Source: Chelatococcus caeni (lineage in GTDB: Bacteria > Pseudomonadota > Alphaproteobacteria > Rhizobiales > Beijerinckiaceae). From it: 64,000 nt of DNA. Positions 27,651 through 37,218 of the stretch are shown piece by piece. The notes beneath the pieces were generated by a model. It searched no databases. It was not told the DNA's origin and saw only the letters and a list, made by a program, of their open reading frames with translations. Both the position numbers and the translations under genes were made by a program. Where the stretch lies: NCBI RefSeq assembly GCF_014196925.1, contig NZ_JACIEN010000001.1, positions 372,001-436,000 of the forward strand, written 5' to 3'. Each line of letters opens with the position of its first letter. Within the stretch, counting starts at the first letter, position 1.

Positions 27651-27687
27651 GGGCCGTTCTCCGGGCTCTTGCTCCGGTTGGGCGCCA

Positions 27688-27803
27688 ACTCCCCTCCCCC
27701 TTGTGGGGAGGAGTAGGGGTGGGGGTCGTCACCGGCGAGTGTGCCGCCGTTCGTTTGGCACCACCCCCCTCCCTAACCCTCCCCCACAAGGGGGGAGGGA
27801 ACA
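27688..27803. repeat. C-rich palindromic intergenic repeat
   Basis: Inverted arms of the CCCTCCCCCTTGTGGGG type lie at both ends of this ~115 bp element, with inner GGGGTGGGGGT / ACCACCCCCC arms. It sits between the binding-protein and permease genes and could form a large mRNA hairpin that favours higher binding-protein expression. A related element lies at 38083-38216. Confidence 0.75.
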
Positions 27804-27858
27804 GGGCGCGCACGCTCCGACGTTCAGCTGGAATAGTCCCCAGCTACTCGGGCGGTCC

Positions 27859-29382
27859 TTACTTCTTCCAGGTCATTTCCCAGAAGCGCGGCATCTCGTC
27901 CGGATAGGCGCGGAAGTCGAGGTCCGCCGTGGCGACGTAATAGACCGGCAGCGAATAGAGCGGCACGGCATAGGCCTTCTCGGCGATGCGGGTCAGCGCT
28001 TCCTTGTAGGAGGCGTTGCGCACGGCCGGGTCGACCGAGTTGTCGCCCTTGTTCAGCGCGTCGCGCACTTCAGGATCGCGCGAGATGTCGTCGTCGCCCA
28101 TGGCGAAATAGACCGGCGTCGAGGCCGAGACGTCGTTGACCGAGAACGAGCCCCAGGTCTGGTGCGTCAGCATCGCCTTGTTGCCGCGGATCTGCTCGCG
28201 CATCGCGGCATATTGCAGGAAGCGCAGGTTGGCCTTGATGCCGACCGCCTGCAGGTAGCCGATGATGGCTTCCGTCTGGTTGCGCTCGCGATAGGCGACG
28301 ATGTCGAGCTCGAGCCCGTTGGGGAAGCCCGCTTCCGCCAGGAGCGACTTGGCCTTCTCCGGGTCGTACGGATACTTCGGCGCGCCGTGGTCGGTGCAGC
28401 CGAACTGCGAGGGGAAGCAGATCGTGTTGAGCACGCGCGAGCCCTTGCCGACGATCTCCTTCACCATCGTCTCGCGGTCGATGGCGTGGATGATGGCCTT
28501 GCGCACGCGCTCGTCCTTGAGCGCGGGGGCGGGCGTGCCCTCCTGCGAATTCATCTGCATGAAGACGATGCGCATCGTCTCGCCCGAGACGACCTGCAGG
28601 TGGGGCGCGGCCTCGAGCTGCTCGGCCTGGTCCTTCGGCACGTGCATGATGAAGTCGACGCCGCCCGAGATGGCCTCGGCCATCTGCGTCTGCCGGTCCG
28701 GGATGAAGCGGATCTCGACCTTCCCGATTGTGGGCTTCGGCTTCGGCGAATCGGCGAAATAATCCGGGTTCGTCTCGAGCACGATCGACTTGCCGGGGAC
28801 GTATTCCGTCACCTTGTAGGGGCCGGAGCCGACCGGCTTGTCGTTCTGGCCGGCCGGGCCGACCTTCTCGTAATATTCGTTCGGGTGGATCACGACCGGC
28901 CCGGCGAGATATTCGATGGCCGCGGGGAAGACCTTCTTGGTGGTGATGCGCACCTTGTGCTTGTCGACCTTCTCGGCCTTCTCGATCCAGCTGACGTTCT
29001 GCTGGGTGGTGACCTTGTTCTCGGGCTTCGAGACGAAATTCAGCGTGTAGACGACGTCGTCGGCGTCGAATTCCTCGCCGTTGTGGAACTTGATGCCCTC
29101 GCGCAGCTCGACCTCGAGCGTGCGGTCGTCGACCCATTTCCAGCTCTTGGCGAGCTGGCCCTTGTAGTCGTTCGTGATGGGATCGCGGTAGATCAGCGTG
29201 TCCCAGACGTGCTGACCGATGATCACGCCGATGCGGACGTTGTTGAAGAACGGATCGACGCTTTCCGGCGCCTGGTCATAGGCCATGACGACGGAATTGT
29301 CGCTCTTGCCGGCGAAGGCCGGCGCGGAGAGCGCCAGGGCGCTGACCGCGGCAAGGGTCGTGAGCTTGATCAGGTTGCGCAT
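27859..29382 (-). CDS. Oligopeptide-type ABC transporter substrate-binding protein (SBP family 5)
   Basis: A 507-residue periplasmic protein. ATG at 29382, with an AAAGAGGG ribosome site, gives a clear Sec signal peptide (cleavage near APAFAGKS). SBP_bac_5 landmarks include LAKSWKWVDDRTLEVELREG, IKFHNGEEFDADDVVYTLN and the IHAIDRETM region. It is the first gene of the transporter-amidase-peptidase operon and is divergent from the LysR gene. Ligand is unknown. Confidence 0.95.
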   Translation of the reverse strand: MRNLIKLTTLAAVSALALSAPAFAGKSDNSVVMAYDQAPESVDPFFNNVRIGVIIGQHVWDTLIYRDPITNDYKGQLAKSWKWVDDRTLEVELREGIKFHNGEEFDADDVVYTLNFVSKPENKVTTQQNVSWIEKAEKVDKHKVRITTKKVFPAAIEYLAGPVVIHPNEYYEKVGPAGQNDKPVGSGPYKVTEYVPGKSIVLETNPDYFADSPKPKPTIGKVEIRFIPDRQTQMAEAISGGVDFIMHVPKDQAEQLEAAPHLQVVSGETMRIVFMQMNSQEGTPAPALKDERVRKAIIHAIDRETMVKEIVGKGSRVLNTICFPSQFGCTDHGAPKYPYDPEKAKSLLAEAGFPNGLELDIVAYRERNQTEAIIGYLQAVGIKANLRFLQYAAMREQIRGNKAMLTHQTWGSFSVNDVSASTPVYFAMGDDDISRDPEVRDALNKGDNSVDPAVRNASYKEALTRIAEKAYAVPLYSLPVYYVATADLDFRAYPDEMPRFWEMTWKK

Positions 29383-29642
29383 GTTCACCCTCTTTCTGGC
29401 GGAACGTGGCAACCCCGACGCCAACCATGACGCAGCGCCTGCGCCCTCGCGCGGCGGCTCCGTCACCGGCTCTGACCGGCTGTTCCCCGTTCCCTTGGCT
29501 GGAGGGGGCATTTTCGCCCTCCTCCGTTGCGAGCCGGCCAGGCCGGTCCGAGTGCATATTTTCAGAACACGGCTACACTTTCTGCAATTATATTGTTTGG
29601 AAACTTTCATTGCCGATTTGGCAAGGCAGAGGATGAGGCATC

Positions 29643-30605
29643 ATGCAAGGCACGGCCCTGCGCTATTTTCTCGAGGTCGTGCGCACCGGCTCGGTGAGCG
29701 AGGCGTCGAGCCGGCTCAACGTGGCGGCCTCGGCCGTCTCGCGGCAGATCGCCAAGCTGGAGCGTGACCTCGGCAGCCGCCTGTTCGAGCGGCGGCCGCG
29801 CGGCATGGTGCTGAGCGAGGCCGGCCGCCTGCTCGCCACCTATGCGCGGCGCATGACGCTGGAAGGCGAGCGGGTCGTGGGCCGCATCCGCGAGCTCGAG
29901 GGGCTCGCCCGCGGCGAGGTGCGGATCGCAACGACCGAGGGCTTCGCGCTCGACATGATGCCCGAGGCGATCGTCGCCTTCCGCCGCCGCTACGAGGGCA
30001 TCCGATTCGACCTCGCGGTGGTGCCGTTCACGGCGGTGACGCGCCTCGTGCAGAACGGCGATGTCGACATCGGCGTCACCTTCGGTCTCGCACCGTCGCC
30101 GGATGTCAAGGTGCAGCGCGCCTGGCCGGCGCCGATCCTCGCCGTGATGACGCCGGACCATCCGCTCGCCGCCCGCGAGAGCCTGACGCTGCAGGACCTG
30201 CGCGACCATCCCATCACCTTGTCGGAGGCGAACACGACGCTGCGCCAGCTCGTCGACATGGCCTGCGCCGACGAGGGAGTGGCGCTGGAGCCGGTGCTCA
30301 TCACCAATTTCGTCTCCGCGCAGCGCCGCTTCGTCGAGACGAAGGGCGGCATGCTCGTCGCTTCGCCCTTGTCGATGGTCTCGGGCCTCGTTTCGGGCCG
30401 GCTCGTCGCCCGACCGGTGCGCTCCGAGCTCCTCCACCGCCGCCGCTTCGAGATCCAGACGATGCTGGACCGCACGCTGCCGACGGCGGCCGAGGCCTTC
30501 GTCGCCTTCCTCAGCGAACATATCGACAACGACCTTGCCGCGCTGTCGCAGGTGCTCGGCTTCCTCGTCTATCTCGCGCATACGGAGGCGGAAGCCGAGA
30601 TTTGA
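29643..30605 (+). CDS. LysR family transcriptional regulator
   Basis: A 320-residue regulator with the N-terminal winged HTH (SVSEASSRLNVAASAVSRQI then LGSRLFERRPRGM) and a type 2 periplasmic-binding-like effector domain. It is divergent from the ABC/amidase operon across a 260 bp gap, the classic arrangement for a LysR activator of the neighbouring operon. Confidence 0.95.
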   Translation: MQGTALRYFLEVVRTGSVSEASSRLNVAASAVSRQIAKLERDLGSRLFERRPRGMVLSEAGRLLATYARRMTLEGERVVGRIRELEGLARGEVRIATTEGFALDMMPEAIVAFRRRYEGIRFDLAVVPFTAVTRLVQNGDVDIGVTFGLAPSPDVKVQRAWPAPILAVMTPDHPLAARESLTLQDLRDHPITLSEANTTLRQLVDMACADEGVALEPVLITNFVSAQRRFVETKGGMLVASPLSMVSGLVSGRLVARPVRSELLHRRRFEIQTMLDRTLPTAAEAFVAFLSEHIDNDLAALSQVLGFLVYLAHTEAEAEI

Positions 30606-30615
30606 TCGACCGCAA
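30602..30615 (+). promoter_or_regulatory. Candidate FixK/FNR-type site upstream of hemN
   Basis: TTGATCGACCGCAA has a perfect left half and a weak right half against TTGAT-N4-ATCAA. It overlaps the lysR stop codon and lies 79 bp before the hemN start. Control of hemN by FNR/FixK proteins is common in alphaproteobacteria, but the match is imperfect. Confidence 0.3.
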
Positions 30616-30693
30616 GGACGTCCGCCCGGGCTGCCGTCATGGTCGGGGCAACGCCGGGCCTTCGCGCCGGCTGGTCGTTCGAGAGGTTTGTCG

Positions 30694-32043
30694 ATGAACG
30701 AGGACAAGGCGTCCGCCTATGGCGACGAGCGCCTGCCGCGCTATACGAGCTATCCCACCGCCCCGCATTTCTCCGATGCCGTGACATCGGACGTCTATGC
30801 GCGCTGGCTGGGCGAATTGTCGCCCGATCTGTCGGCCTCGCTCTATCTGCACGTGCCGTTCTGCCGGCAGATGTGCTGGTATTGCGGCTGCAACACCACC
30901 GTAATGCGCTCGGATGCGCCGATCTCGGCCTATGTCGCCGAGCTCTGCCGCGAGATCGACACGGTGGCCGGCTGCGTGCCGCATCCGCTCAAGGTCGGCC
31001 ACGTGCATTTCGGCGGCGGCACGCCGACGATCGTCGCCCCGCACGAGTTCCTGGCGCTGATGGCGCTGCTGCGCCGGCGCTTCGATCTCGGCCCCGATGC
31101 GGAAATCGCCGTCGAGATCGATCCGCGGCGCCTCGAGCGGCCGATGGCGCAGGCCCTCGGCGAGGGCGGCGTCAACCGCGCCAGCCTCGGCGTGCAGAGC
31201 TTCGATCCCGTGGTCCAGCAGGCCATCAACCGCGTGCAGAGCTATGCCGTCACGGCCGCCGCGGTCGAGATGCTGCACGAGGCGGGCATTACGGCCGTCA
31301 ATTTCGACCTGATCTACGGCCTGCCGCACCAGTCCGTCCAATCCTGCCGCGAGACGGCGCGCCAGTGCCTGGCCTTGCGGCCGGCGCGGCTCTCCGTCTT
31401 CGGCTATGCGCATGTGCCCGCCTTCAAGCCGCACCAGCGGCTCATCGACGAGGCGGCGCTGCCGGACGGTGCCGAGCGGCGGCTGCAGGCGGAGGCAATC
31501 GCCGAGGTGCTCTCAACCGGCGGCTACCGCCGCATCGGCTTCGACCATTATGCCCTGCCGGGCGACGAGCTTTCCATCGCCGAGCGGGAAGGGCGTCTGC
31601 ACCGCAATTTCCAGGGCTATACGAGCGACGCCTGCGACGTGCTCGTCGGCTTCGGCGCCTCTGCCATCGGCCGCCTTCCCCAGGGTTATGTGCAGAACGA
31701 GCCGCTGCCGCGCCGCTATTCCAAGCTGATCGGGGAGGGGGGCCTCGCCACCGTCAAGGGCTACACCCTGACGGCCGACGACCGGCTGCGGGCCGACATC
31801 ATCGAGCGTCTCATGTGCGACCTCGTGGTCGACGTGGGCGAGATCTGCGCCCGGCACGGCACGGATCCGGCGCCGCTCATGAACGCGCCGCGGCTGGGCG
31901 ACGTCGTCCGCGACGGCCTCGCCCGCATCGAGGGCCACGTCGTGCGCGTGCCCGACGAGTCCCGTTTCCTCGTGCGCAACATCGCCGCCGCCTTCGACGC
32001 CTATCTCGGCCAGGGCGGCCGCACCCACAGCCGCGCGGTGTGA
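30694..32043 (+). CDS. hemN: Oxygen-independent coproporphyrinogen III oxidase
   Basis: A 449-residue radical-SAM enzyme for the anaerobic or microaerobic step coproporphyrinogen III to protoporphyrinogen IX in haem synthesis. The SAM cluster motif CRQMCWYCGC is preceded by LYLHVPF, and HFGGGTPT and the C-terminal HemN_C domain follow. The early LPRYTSYPTAPHF segment is specific to genuine HemN rather than HemW-like proteins. GAGAGG ribosome site precedes ATG 30694. Position beside FixK, FixJ and FixL fits oxygen-responsive expression. Confidence 0.95.
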   Translation: MNEDKASAYGDERLPRYTSYPTAPHFSDAVTSDVYARWLGELSPDLSASLYLHVPFCRQMCWYCGCNTTVMRSDAPISAYVAELCREIDTVAGCVPHPLKVGHVHFGGGTPTIVAPHEFLALMALLRRRFDLGPDAEIAVEIDPRRLERPMAQALGEGGVNRASLGVQSFDPVVQQAINRVQSYAVTAAAVEMLHEAGITAVNFDLIYGLPHQSVQSCRETARQCLALRPARLSVFGYAHVPAFKPHQRLIDEAALPDGAERRLQAEAIAEVLSTGGYRRIGFDHYALPGDELSIAEREGRLHRNFQGYTSDACDVLVGFGASAIGRLPQGYVQNEPLPRRYSKLIGEGGLATVKGYTLTADDRLRADIIERLMCDLVVDVGEICARHGTDPAPLMNAPRLGDVVRDGLARIEGHVVRVPDESRFLVRNIAAAFDAYLGQGGRTHSRAV

Positions 32044-32072
32044 GGCGCGGGACGATCCCGCACACACGCGTT

Positions 32073-32120
32073 CCCCGGACGCGTTGATCGAAGCGCCGTG
32101 CGGGTGGGCCCCGGCTCAGC
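32073..32120 (+). repeat. Degenerate copy of the 45-bp BIME-like element
   Basis: Starts CCCCGGACGCGTTGATCGAA and ends GGGCCCCGGCTCAGC, paralleling the copy at 39304-39349. It forms a direct pair with 32227-32272. Confidence 0.5.
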
Positions 32121-32226
32121 ACCGCAACATTTCATGCTGCGGTGCGTCCCGGGCACGAGGGTGTGCTGTGGTGGAAGGCGACCCTTCGGCCAGACCATGC
32201 GCGGCCCATGCCGCACAACCCCGTTT

Positions 32227-32272
32227 CCCGGACGCATGCAGCGAAAGCGGAATGCGATCCGGGAACCAGCGC
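32227..32272 (+). repeat. 45-bp BIME-like element, copy 2
   Basis: Runs from CCCGGACGCATGCAGCGAAA to TCCGGGAACCAGCGC. It is nearly identical to the element at 20422-20466 on the opposite strand, about 12 kb away. Confidence 0.75.
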
Positions 32273-32408
32273 GACAACTCGCCGAAGGCACAAACATAGG
32301 GCCTGCGTTGCGCGCTGCCAGCCGTCCGAAAAGAAAAATCGTCCGAAAGGGTCTGCCACCTTTCGGACGATCAAGGGTCGGCCCGGCAGGACCGAGAGGG
32401 ACTGGAGG

Positions 32409-33086
32409 TCAGCCGTTGAGGCGGGCGAGGGCGGCCTTGTCGCGCAGCACGATGGTGCGGCGGCTGGCCGGTACGTCGATGACGCCCTTGCGCTCCAGCT
32501 CGGTCAGCGAGCGCGACACGGTCTCGATGGTGAGGCCCAGGTGGTCGGCGATGTCGAGCCGCGACATGGGGAGCTCGACGGCATCGGCGCCGGCGAGCCG
32601 CTCGGCCATGTCGACGAGGAAGGTCGCGATCTTCTCGATGGCGGACTTGCGGCCGAGCAGCAGCATGTGGCGCTGGGCCCGCTCGAGCGCGTGCATCATC
32701 GCGCCGAGCACCTCGCGCGAGAAGGTCTCGTCGAAGAGGAGGTCGTCGAGATCGCGCCGGCGGTAGGCGATGACGGTGGCGGCGCTGGCCGCCTCGGCGC
32801 TGAAGCGGTGCTCGGCGCCGGCCTCGACGCCGAAGACGTCGCCCGGGAAGTGGAAGGCGTCGATCTGCCGCCGGCCGTCGCTGAGGAGCTTCGACGTGCG
32901 CACGACCCCCTGGGTGACCCGGTAGAAGGACACGGCCGGATCGCCCTCGGCGAACAGCTCCTCGTCCTTGTCGAGGGTCCGCACGGAGCCGACGCCGGCC
33001 GGGCGCCGGCCCTGCGCGACCGCGGCGCGGGACAGGACGGCTGCATCGAAGTGCCTGGCGGCCGGGGCGTTCATCACGATCTGCAT
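32409..33086 (-). CDS. fixK: Crp/Fnr family regulator, FixK type
   Basis: A 225-residue regulator with an N-terminal cyclic-nucleotide-like domain (FHFPGDVFGVEAG) and a C-terminal HTH MSRLDIADHLGLTIETVSRS. The E--SR recognition residues predict binding to TTGAT-N4-ATCAA sites. It lacks the N-terminal cysteine cluster of FNR, so it should not sense oxygen itself, as in FixK. ATG 33086 has GGAGGTGC as ribosome site. It lies just downstream of a receiver protein, FixJ and FixL on the same strand. Confidence 0.88.
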   Translation of the reverse strand: MQIVMNAPAARHFDAAVLSRAAVAQGRRPAGVGSVRTLDKDEELFAEGDPAVSFYRVTQGVVRTSKLLSDGRRQIDAFHFPGDVFGVEAGAEHRFSAEAASAATVIAYRRRDLDDLLFDETFSREVLGAMMHALERAQRHMLLLGRKSAIEKIATFLVDMAERLAGADAVELPMSRLDIADHLGLTIETVSRSLTELERKGVIDVPASRRTIVLRDKAALARLNG

Positions 33087-33165
33087 CTGCACCTCCTCGA
33101 GGGCACCCAAATGATTTGTTGCATGATGGGTAGCCCGGACGCGGCATGCGGAAAATTCCGCTCGA

Positions 33166-33175
33166 TACCTAAGGG
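33166..33175 (-). promoter_or_regulatory. Candidate FixJ-type site upstream of fixK
   Basis: TACCTAAGGG, about 80 bp upstream of the fixK ATG, resembles the TAC-TAAG core reported for some FixJ targets. It is a single short partial match in the right place; treat as a suggestion only. Confidence 0.2.
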
Positions 33176-33264
33176 AAACCCCTGATGACCGCCTGTCGCA
33201 GCCCAATGGCGCGCGCAGGCCGGCGCCACGCGGGCACCGGCCTCGCGCAGGGAATGAAGGAGGA

Positions 33265-33642
33265 TCAGGGCGCGTCGGCGAGGGCCGTGCGGATACCGTC
33301 GAGCAGCTGGCTGTCTTCGAGCGGCTTCTCCAGCACCTGGCGGAAGCCGTGGCGCTCCGCCTGGCGGCGCAGGTCGTCGTTGACCTTGCCGGAGATGAGG
33401 ATGGCGGGCAGGCCGATGTGGCGCAGGCGCAGGGCGTCGATGAGTTCGAGGCCGCTCATGCCGGGCATCGAATAGTCGACCACGATGCAGCCGTGCGGCG
33501 GAAGCGCCTTCTCCGCCAGAAGCTGCGGGGCGCTTTCGTAGAGGCGCACATCGAGCCCTTCGAGCTCCAGCGCGAACTTGAGCGAGGCGCGGACCGCCGC
33601 ATCGTCATCGACGATGAGGACAGGCCCCCCAACCAGCGACAT
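33265..33642 (-). CDS. Single-domain response regulator (receiver only)
   Basis: A 125-residue CheY-like receiver with no output domain. The acidic pocket (VLIVDDDAAVR), the phosphoacceptor Asp in CIVVDYSMPG and the Lys in VLEKPL are present; the usual Thr/Ser switch is in ILISGK. ATG 33642 is preferred, but GTG 33678 is possible. It lies between fixJ and fixK and may modulate FixL phosphotransfer, as lone receivers do in other Fix systems; that role is inference. Confidence 0.88.
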   Translation of the reverse strand: MSLVGGPVLIVDDDAAVRASLKFALELEGLDVRLYESAPQLLAEKALPPHGCIVVDYSMPGMSGLELIDALRLRHIGLPAILISGKVNDDLRRQAERHGFRQVLEKPLEDSQLLDGIRTALADAP

Positions 33643-33778
33643 CAACACGTCCCGTATGGTCTTGGCGATTGGGAACACCCTACGCCGTCGACGCGAGCAA
33701 CGGCTTGATGTGCCTCAAGACCGGGCCATGCTCCAATTACGGAAATCTACCTACTCGCCGCCTCGCCGGCGGCGCGGC

Positions 33779-34408
33779 TCACGCTTCCCGGCGCTCGCCG
33801 GCGCCCTCGCCGACGAGGACCATGCGCACGAGTTGGGACAGGCTCGCCGCCTGCATCTTGGCCATCACGTTGGCGCGATAGATCTCGACCGTGCGCGGGC
33901 TGATGCCGAGCTCGAAGGCGATGACCTTGTTGGCCTTGCCGTCGACGAGTCCCGCGAGCACCTGCCGCTCGCGCTCGCTGAGCGCCGAGAGGCGCTCGTT
34001 GAGCGCGCTGGCCTCCGCCACGCGGCGCGCCTCCTCGGCATTGCGGTCGAGCGCGGTGCGGACCGCGGCGAGGAACAGGTCGTCGTCGAACGGCTTCTCG
34101 AGGAAGTCGACGGCACCCGCCTTCATGGCGGATATCGCGAGCGGCACGTCCGCGTGACCGGTCATGACGATGACCGGCAGGGTGCTGCCGCGGCGCCTGA
34201 GCTCCTGCAGGAAGGCGATGCCGTCGAGCCCGGGCATGCGCACGTCGGTGACGATGCAGCCCGCCGGCGCCTGAACGGCGCTCGCGAGGAAGGCGGTCGC
34301 CGATTCGTGCAGGCGCACCGGCAGGCCGTCCGAGGCGAGCAGGAAGGACAGCGACTGGCGCACGGCGAGATCGTCGTCGACGACGTGGACCACCGCCTCA
34401 GGTGCCAT
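33779..34408 (-). CDS. fixJ: Response regulator FixJ
   Basis: A 209-residue two-domain regulator. The receiver has phosphoacceptor Asp55 ([10 protein letters not shown]), MTGHADV and FLEKPF; the C-terminal LuxR-type HTH reads [20 protein letters not shown] then [20 protein letters not shown]. In rhizobia FixJ activates fixK under low oxygen. The ATG at 34408 overlaps the 3' end of fixL by 11 bp, indicating translational coupling. Confidence 0.93.
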   Translation of the reverse strand: MAPEAVVHVVDDDLAVRQSLSFLLASDGLPVRLHESATAFLASAVQAPAGCIVTDVRMPGLDGIAFLQELRRRGSTLPVIVMTGHADVPLAISAMKAGAVDFLEKPFDDDLFLAAVRTALDRNAEEARRVAEASALNERLSALSERERQVLAGLVDGKANKVIAFELGISPRTVEIYRANVMAKMQAASLSQLVRMVLVGEGAGERREA

Positions 34409-35996
34409 GGGTGATTTCCTCCTCTCCGGCCGTCCGCAACGTGAAATGGAAGGTGGTGCCGGCGCCCGCCTCGGTCTCGGCCCAGATGCGGCCCCCATGG
34501 GCCGCGACGATCGTGCGGCAGATCGACAGGCCGACGCCCATCCCGTGCTGCTTGGTCGTCACGAAGGGCTCGAAGAGGCGGTTGCGCACCTCCTCCGACA
34601 GGCCCGTGCCCGTGTCGGACACCGCGATCTCGACGAGGTGCTCGTCGGGCAGCGCGCGGGTCGTGACCGAAAGCTCGCGCACGGGGGCATCCTGCATCGC
34701 CTCGATGGCGTTGCGGATGAGATTGAGCAGGATCTGCTGGATCTGGATGCGGTCGGCGAAGACCTCGGGGGCCTCCGGGTCGAGGCCGAAGGTCACGCGC
34801 ACGCCCTTTTCCCGGGCGCCGACGAGGGCGAGGGCGCTCGCCTCCTCGATGAGCTTGGGCAGGCTCTCCAGCCGGTGCTCGCTCTCGCCGCGGGCGACGA
34901 ACTCGCGCAGGTGGCGGATGATCTGCCCCGCCCTCAGCGCCTGCTCGGCGGCCTCGTTCACGCCGTCGCGCAGAAGCACGATGCGCTCGCCCTCCAGCTG
35001 CCCGAGCAGGCGGTGGCAGCCCTTGAGATAGTTGGTGATGGCGGTGAGCGGCTGGTTGATCTCGTGCGCCAGCGTCGAGGCCATCTCGCCGAGGGCCGTG
35101 TAGCGGGACATGTGGACGAGCTCGGCCTGCAGCTCCTGCAGCCGTGTCTCGGTCTTCTGCCGTTCGGTCAGGTCCCGGATGAAGCCCGTGAAATAGCGCG
35201 CCCCGCCCGACACCATCTCGCCCACGGCGAGCTCCATCGGGAAGGTCGAGCCGTCGCTGCGCTGGCCGACGACGACGCGGCCGATGCCGATGATGCGCCG
35301 CTCGCCGGTGGTCAGGTAGCGCTCGAGATAGCCGTCGTGCCGCTCGCGGTAGGGCGAGGGCATCAGCAAGCTGACGTTGCGGCCGATGACGTTGGCCGCC
35401 GACAGGCCGAAGAGGCGCTCCGCCGCGACGCTGAAGGACTGCATCAGGCCCTGCTCGTCGATGACGATCATCGCGTCGGGCACGGTATCGAGGATCGAGC
35501 GCAGATGGGCTTCGCGCGCCTTGAGCGTCTGCTCGGCCATGGCGCTGGCGGAAACGTCGCGGATGACGAGGGCGAAGCCCATCGGCGCGCCCTTGTCGCC
35601 GAGCGGCGTCAGGCTGGCCTGCGCGGCGAAGGTGCCGCCGTCCTTGCGCTGCATGGGCCGGCGCAGTTCATGCCGGCCTTCGGCGGCCGCGGCGGCGAGC
35701 GCCTGTGCGGACAGGCCGGCGGCCACCTCGTCGGGGGGAAGCAGTTTCGCCCAGTTCTCGTCGAGCAGCTCGTCCTCGCGCCAGCCGGTGATGGCGCGAG
35801 CGCCGGCGTTCACCGTCGTGATCACGCCTTCGGGGTCGAGCACGAAGAGCGCGATATCGGCGACGGCGTCGATCAAGAGTTCGGCGCGCTGGCCGCGCGA
35901 GGCGGCGAGCACCGGTTGGGCGCTGGCGTCGGTCAAGCGATCCCCCGGATGATCGGTCACGCCGATTGTATAACGCCCTGCGGTGCCGGGGGCCAC
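34398..35996 (-). CDS. fixL: Oxygen-sensor histidine kinase FixL
   Basis: A 532-residue kinase with two PAS domains (about 40-150 and 165-278), a HisKA domain with phospho-acceptor His311 ([10 protein letters not shown]) and an HATPase with DTGTGLSEE and [10 protein letters not shown]. No membrane helices are seen, so it is cytosolic. In the second PAS the haem-proximal His is retained (His220, RERHDGY), as are the Arg equivalents at 226 and 240. The position equal to His214 of the Bradyrhizobium protein is Arg. The GTG at 35996 is uncertain; a GTG at 35960 is equally plausible. Confidence 0.9.
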   Translation of the reverse strand: MAPGTAGRYTIGVTDHPGDRLTDASAQPVLAASRGQRAELLIDAVADIALFVLDPEGVITTVNAGARAITGWREDELLDENWAKLLPPDEVAAGLSAQALAAAAAEGRHELRRPMQRKDGGTFAAQASLTPLGDKGAPMGFALVIRDVSASAMAEQTLKAREAHLRSILDTVPDAMIVIDEQGLMQSFSVAAERLFGLSAANVIGRNVSLLMPSPYRERHDGYLERYLTTGERRIIGIGRVVVGQRSDGSTFPMELAVGEMVSGGARYFTGFIRDLTERQKTETRLQELQAELVHMSRYTALGEMASTLAHEINQPLTAITNYLKGCHRLLGQLEGERIVLLRDGVNEAAEQALRAGQIIRHLREFVARGESEHRLESLPKLIEEASALALVGAREKGVRVTFGLDPEAPEVFADRIQIQQILLNLIRNAIEAMQDAPVRELSVTTRALPDEHLVEIAVSDTGTGLSEEVRNRLFEPFVTTKQHGMGVGLSICRTIVAAHGGRIWAETEAGAGTTFHFTLRTAGEEEITHGT

Positions 35997-36048
35997 CGTC
36001 CCGCGTGCGTGGCAGCCTTGCGGCGGCGCGTCGCACGCGTGGCGCGGG

Positions 36049-37035
36049 TCAGAGCCTGACCGACTGGCCGGACGCGAGCGATTTCACCGCCGCATCCGCC
36101 AGCCTGAGCGCGGCAAGGCCGTCCTCGCCCGTCGGCACCGCGATGTCCTCGCCGGCCGCCAGCCGGCAGAACGCCGCGAGCTCGAGCCGATAGGCCTCCG
36201 CATAGCGCTGCATGAAGAAGTCGAGCAGCGGGTCGCTGGTGAAGCCGGACGCATTGGCGCGCGTCAGCGTCGTCGCCGTCTCGTTGCCCGCCTGGATCAT
36301 GCCCTTCTCGCCATGCACCTCGAGGCGCTGGTCATAGCCGTAGGTCGCCCGGCGCGAATTGGTGATGACGGCGATGCGCCCGCTCGCCGTCTTCAGCGTC
36401 GCGGTCGCCGTGTCGACGTCGCCCGCCGCGCCGATCGCCGCGTCGACGAGGGCAGCACCCGTGGCGAAGACCTCCGTCACCTCCTCGCCGAGGAGGAAGC
36501 GCGCCATGTCGAAGTCGTGGATCATCATGTCGCGGAAGAGCCCGCCCGAGCGCTTGATGTAGTCGACCGGCGGCGGGGCGGGGTCGCGGCTCGTGATCTG
36601 CACGAGCTCGACCTTGCCCACCGCGCCGGCCTCGACCTCCGCCTTGAGGCGGGCGAAGCTCGGGTCGAAGCGGCGGTTGAAGCCGAGCATGAGCCTGGCG
36701 TTGTGCTCGCGCACCACGGCGAGGCAGGCCTCGGCGCGGGCGCTGGAGAGGTCGATCGGCTTCTCGCAGAAGATTGCCTTGCCCGCGCGCGCCGCCTCTT
36801 CCACCTGCGTCGCATGCAGGTCCGTCGGCGTCGCCACGATGACGGCGGCGATGTCCTTGTCCGCCATGATCTCCTCGACGCTGGCGCGCCGCGCCCCCGT
36901 CAGCGCCTGCGCCGCCGCGGCGGCCGCGTCGACGGGATCGAAGACGGCGGTGATGCGCGCGTCGGGGAGGGCGGTCACGGCCCGGGCGTGGGTGATGCCG
37001 ATGCGGCCTGCGCCGAGCAGTCCGATATTGAGCAT
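36049..37035 (-). CDS. iolG: Inositol 2-dehydrogenase
   Basis: A 328-residue Gfo/Idh/MocA oxidoreductase that oxidises myo-inositol to 2-keto-myo-inositol with NAD. The Rossmann motif GLLGAGRIG, the catalytic Lys in FCEKPIDL and the [10 protein letters not shown] stretch (Asp-x3-Asp/His pair) are typical of rhizobial IolG. ATG 37035 is chosen since the frame upstream crosses a repeat. It is the last gene of the iol set, separated from iolB by a palindromic repeat. Confidence 0.93.
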   Translation of the reverse strand: MLNIGLLGAGRIGITHARAVTALPDARITAVFDPVDAAAAAAQALTGARRASVEEIMADKDIAAVIVATPTDLHATQVEEAARAGKAIFCEKPIDLSSARAEACLAVVREHNARLMLGFNRRFDPSFARLKAEVEAGAVGKVELVQITSRDPAPPPVDYIKRSGGLFRDMMIHDFDMARFLLGEEVTEVFATGAALVDAAIGAAGDVDTATATLKTASGRIAVITNSRRATYGYDQRLEVHGEKGMIQAGNETATTLTRANASGFTSDPLLDFFMQRYAEAYRLELAAFCRLAAGEDIAVPTGEDGLAALRLADAAVKSLASGQSVRL

Positions 37036-37102
37036 GGGTGTCGTCCTTGGGTCGGGGGCTTCTATCTTGGCGGCGCGCCGCCACACCAACGGCCCTGTTT
37101 CC

Positions 37103-37200
37103 CCACCGTCATGCCCGCGCTTGTCGCGGGCATCCACGCCCTGAAGCCTGAGCTATGTCAGAGGCGTGGATGGCCGGGACAAGCCCGGCCATGACGGTGG
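37103..37200. repeat. REP-like palindromic repeat between iolB and iolG
   Basis: A near-perfect inverted repeat with arms CCACCGTCATG...CATGACGGTGG enclosing CCCGCGCTTGTCGCGGGCAT and GGCCGGGACAAGCCCGGCC. Same family as 16411-16512 and the array at 20.6-20.96 kb. In the iol mRNA it would form a long hairpin between two coding regions. Confidence 0.8.
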
Positions 37201-37218
37201 AGGCGAGGGCCGTTTGCA

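Larger units (their letters stand above)
32044..32408. other. 365 bp intergenic region with repeat elements
   Basis: No gene is seen between hemN and the convergent fixK gene. It contains two copies of the ~45 bp element in the same orientation (32073-32120 degenerate, 32227-32272 good). A pair CCGTCCGAAA...TTTCGGACGATC at about 32325-32370 forms a hairpin close to the fixK 3' end that may act as a terminator. Confidence 0.6.

Noticed and set aside
35200-35400. FixL thought to lack its haem histidine
   Set aside because: Counting spacing from the IGIGR arginine shows that the proximal His aligns with RERHDGY and is present; only the His214 position differs.
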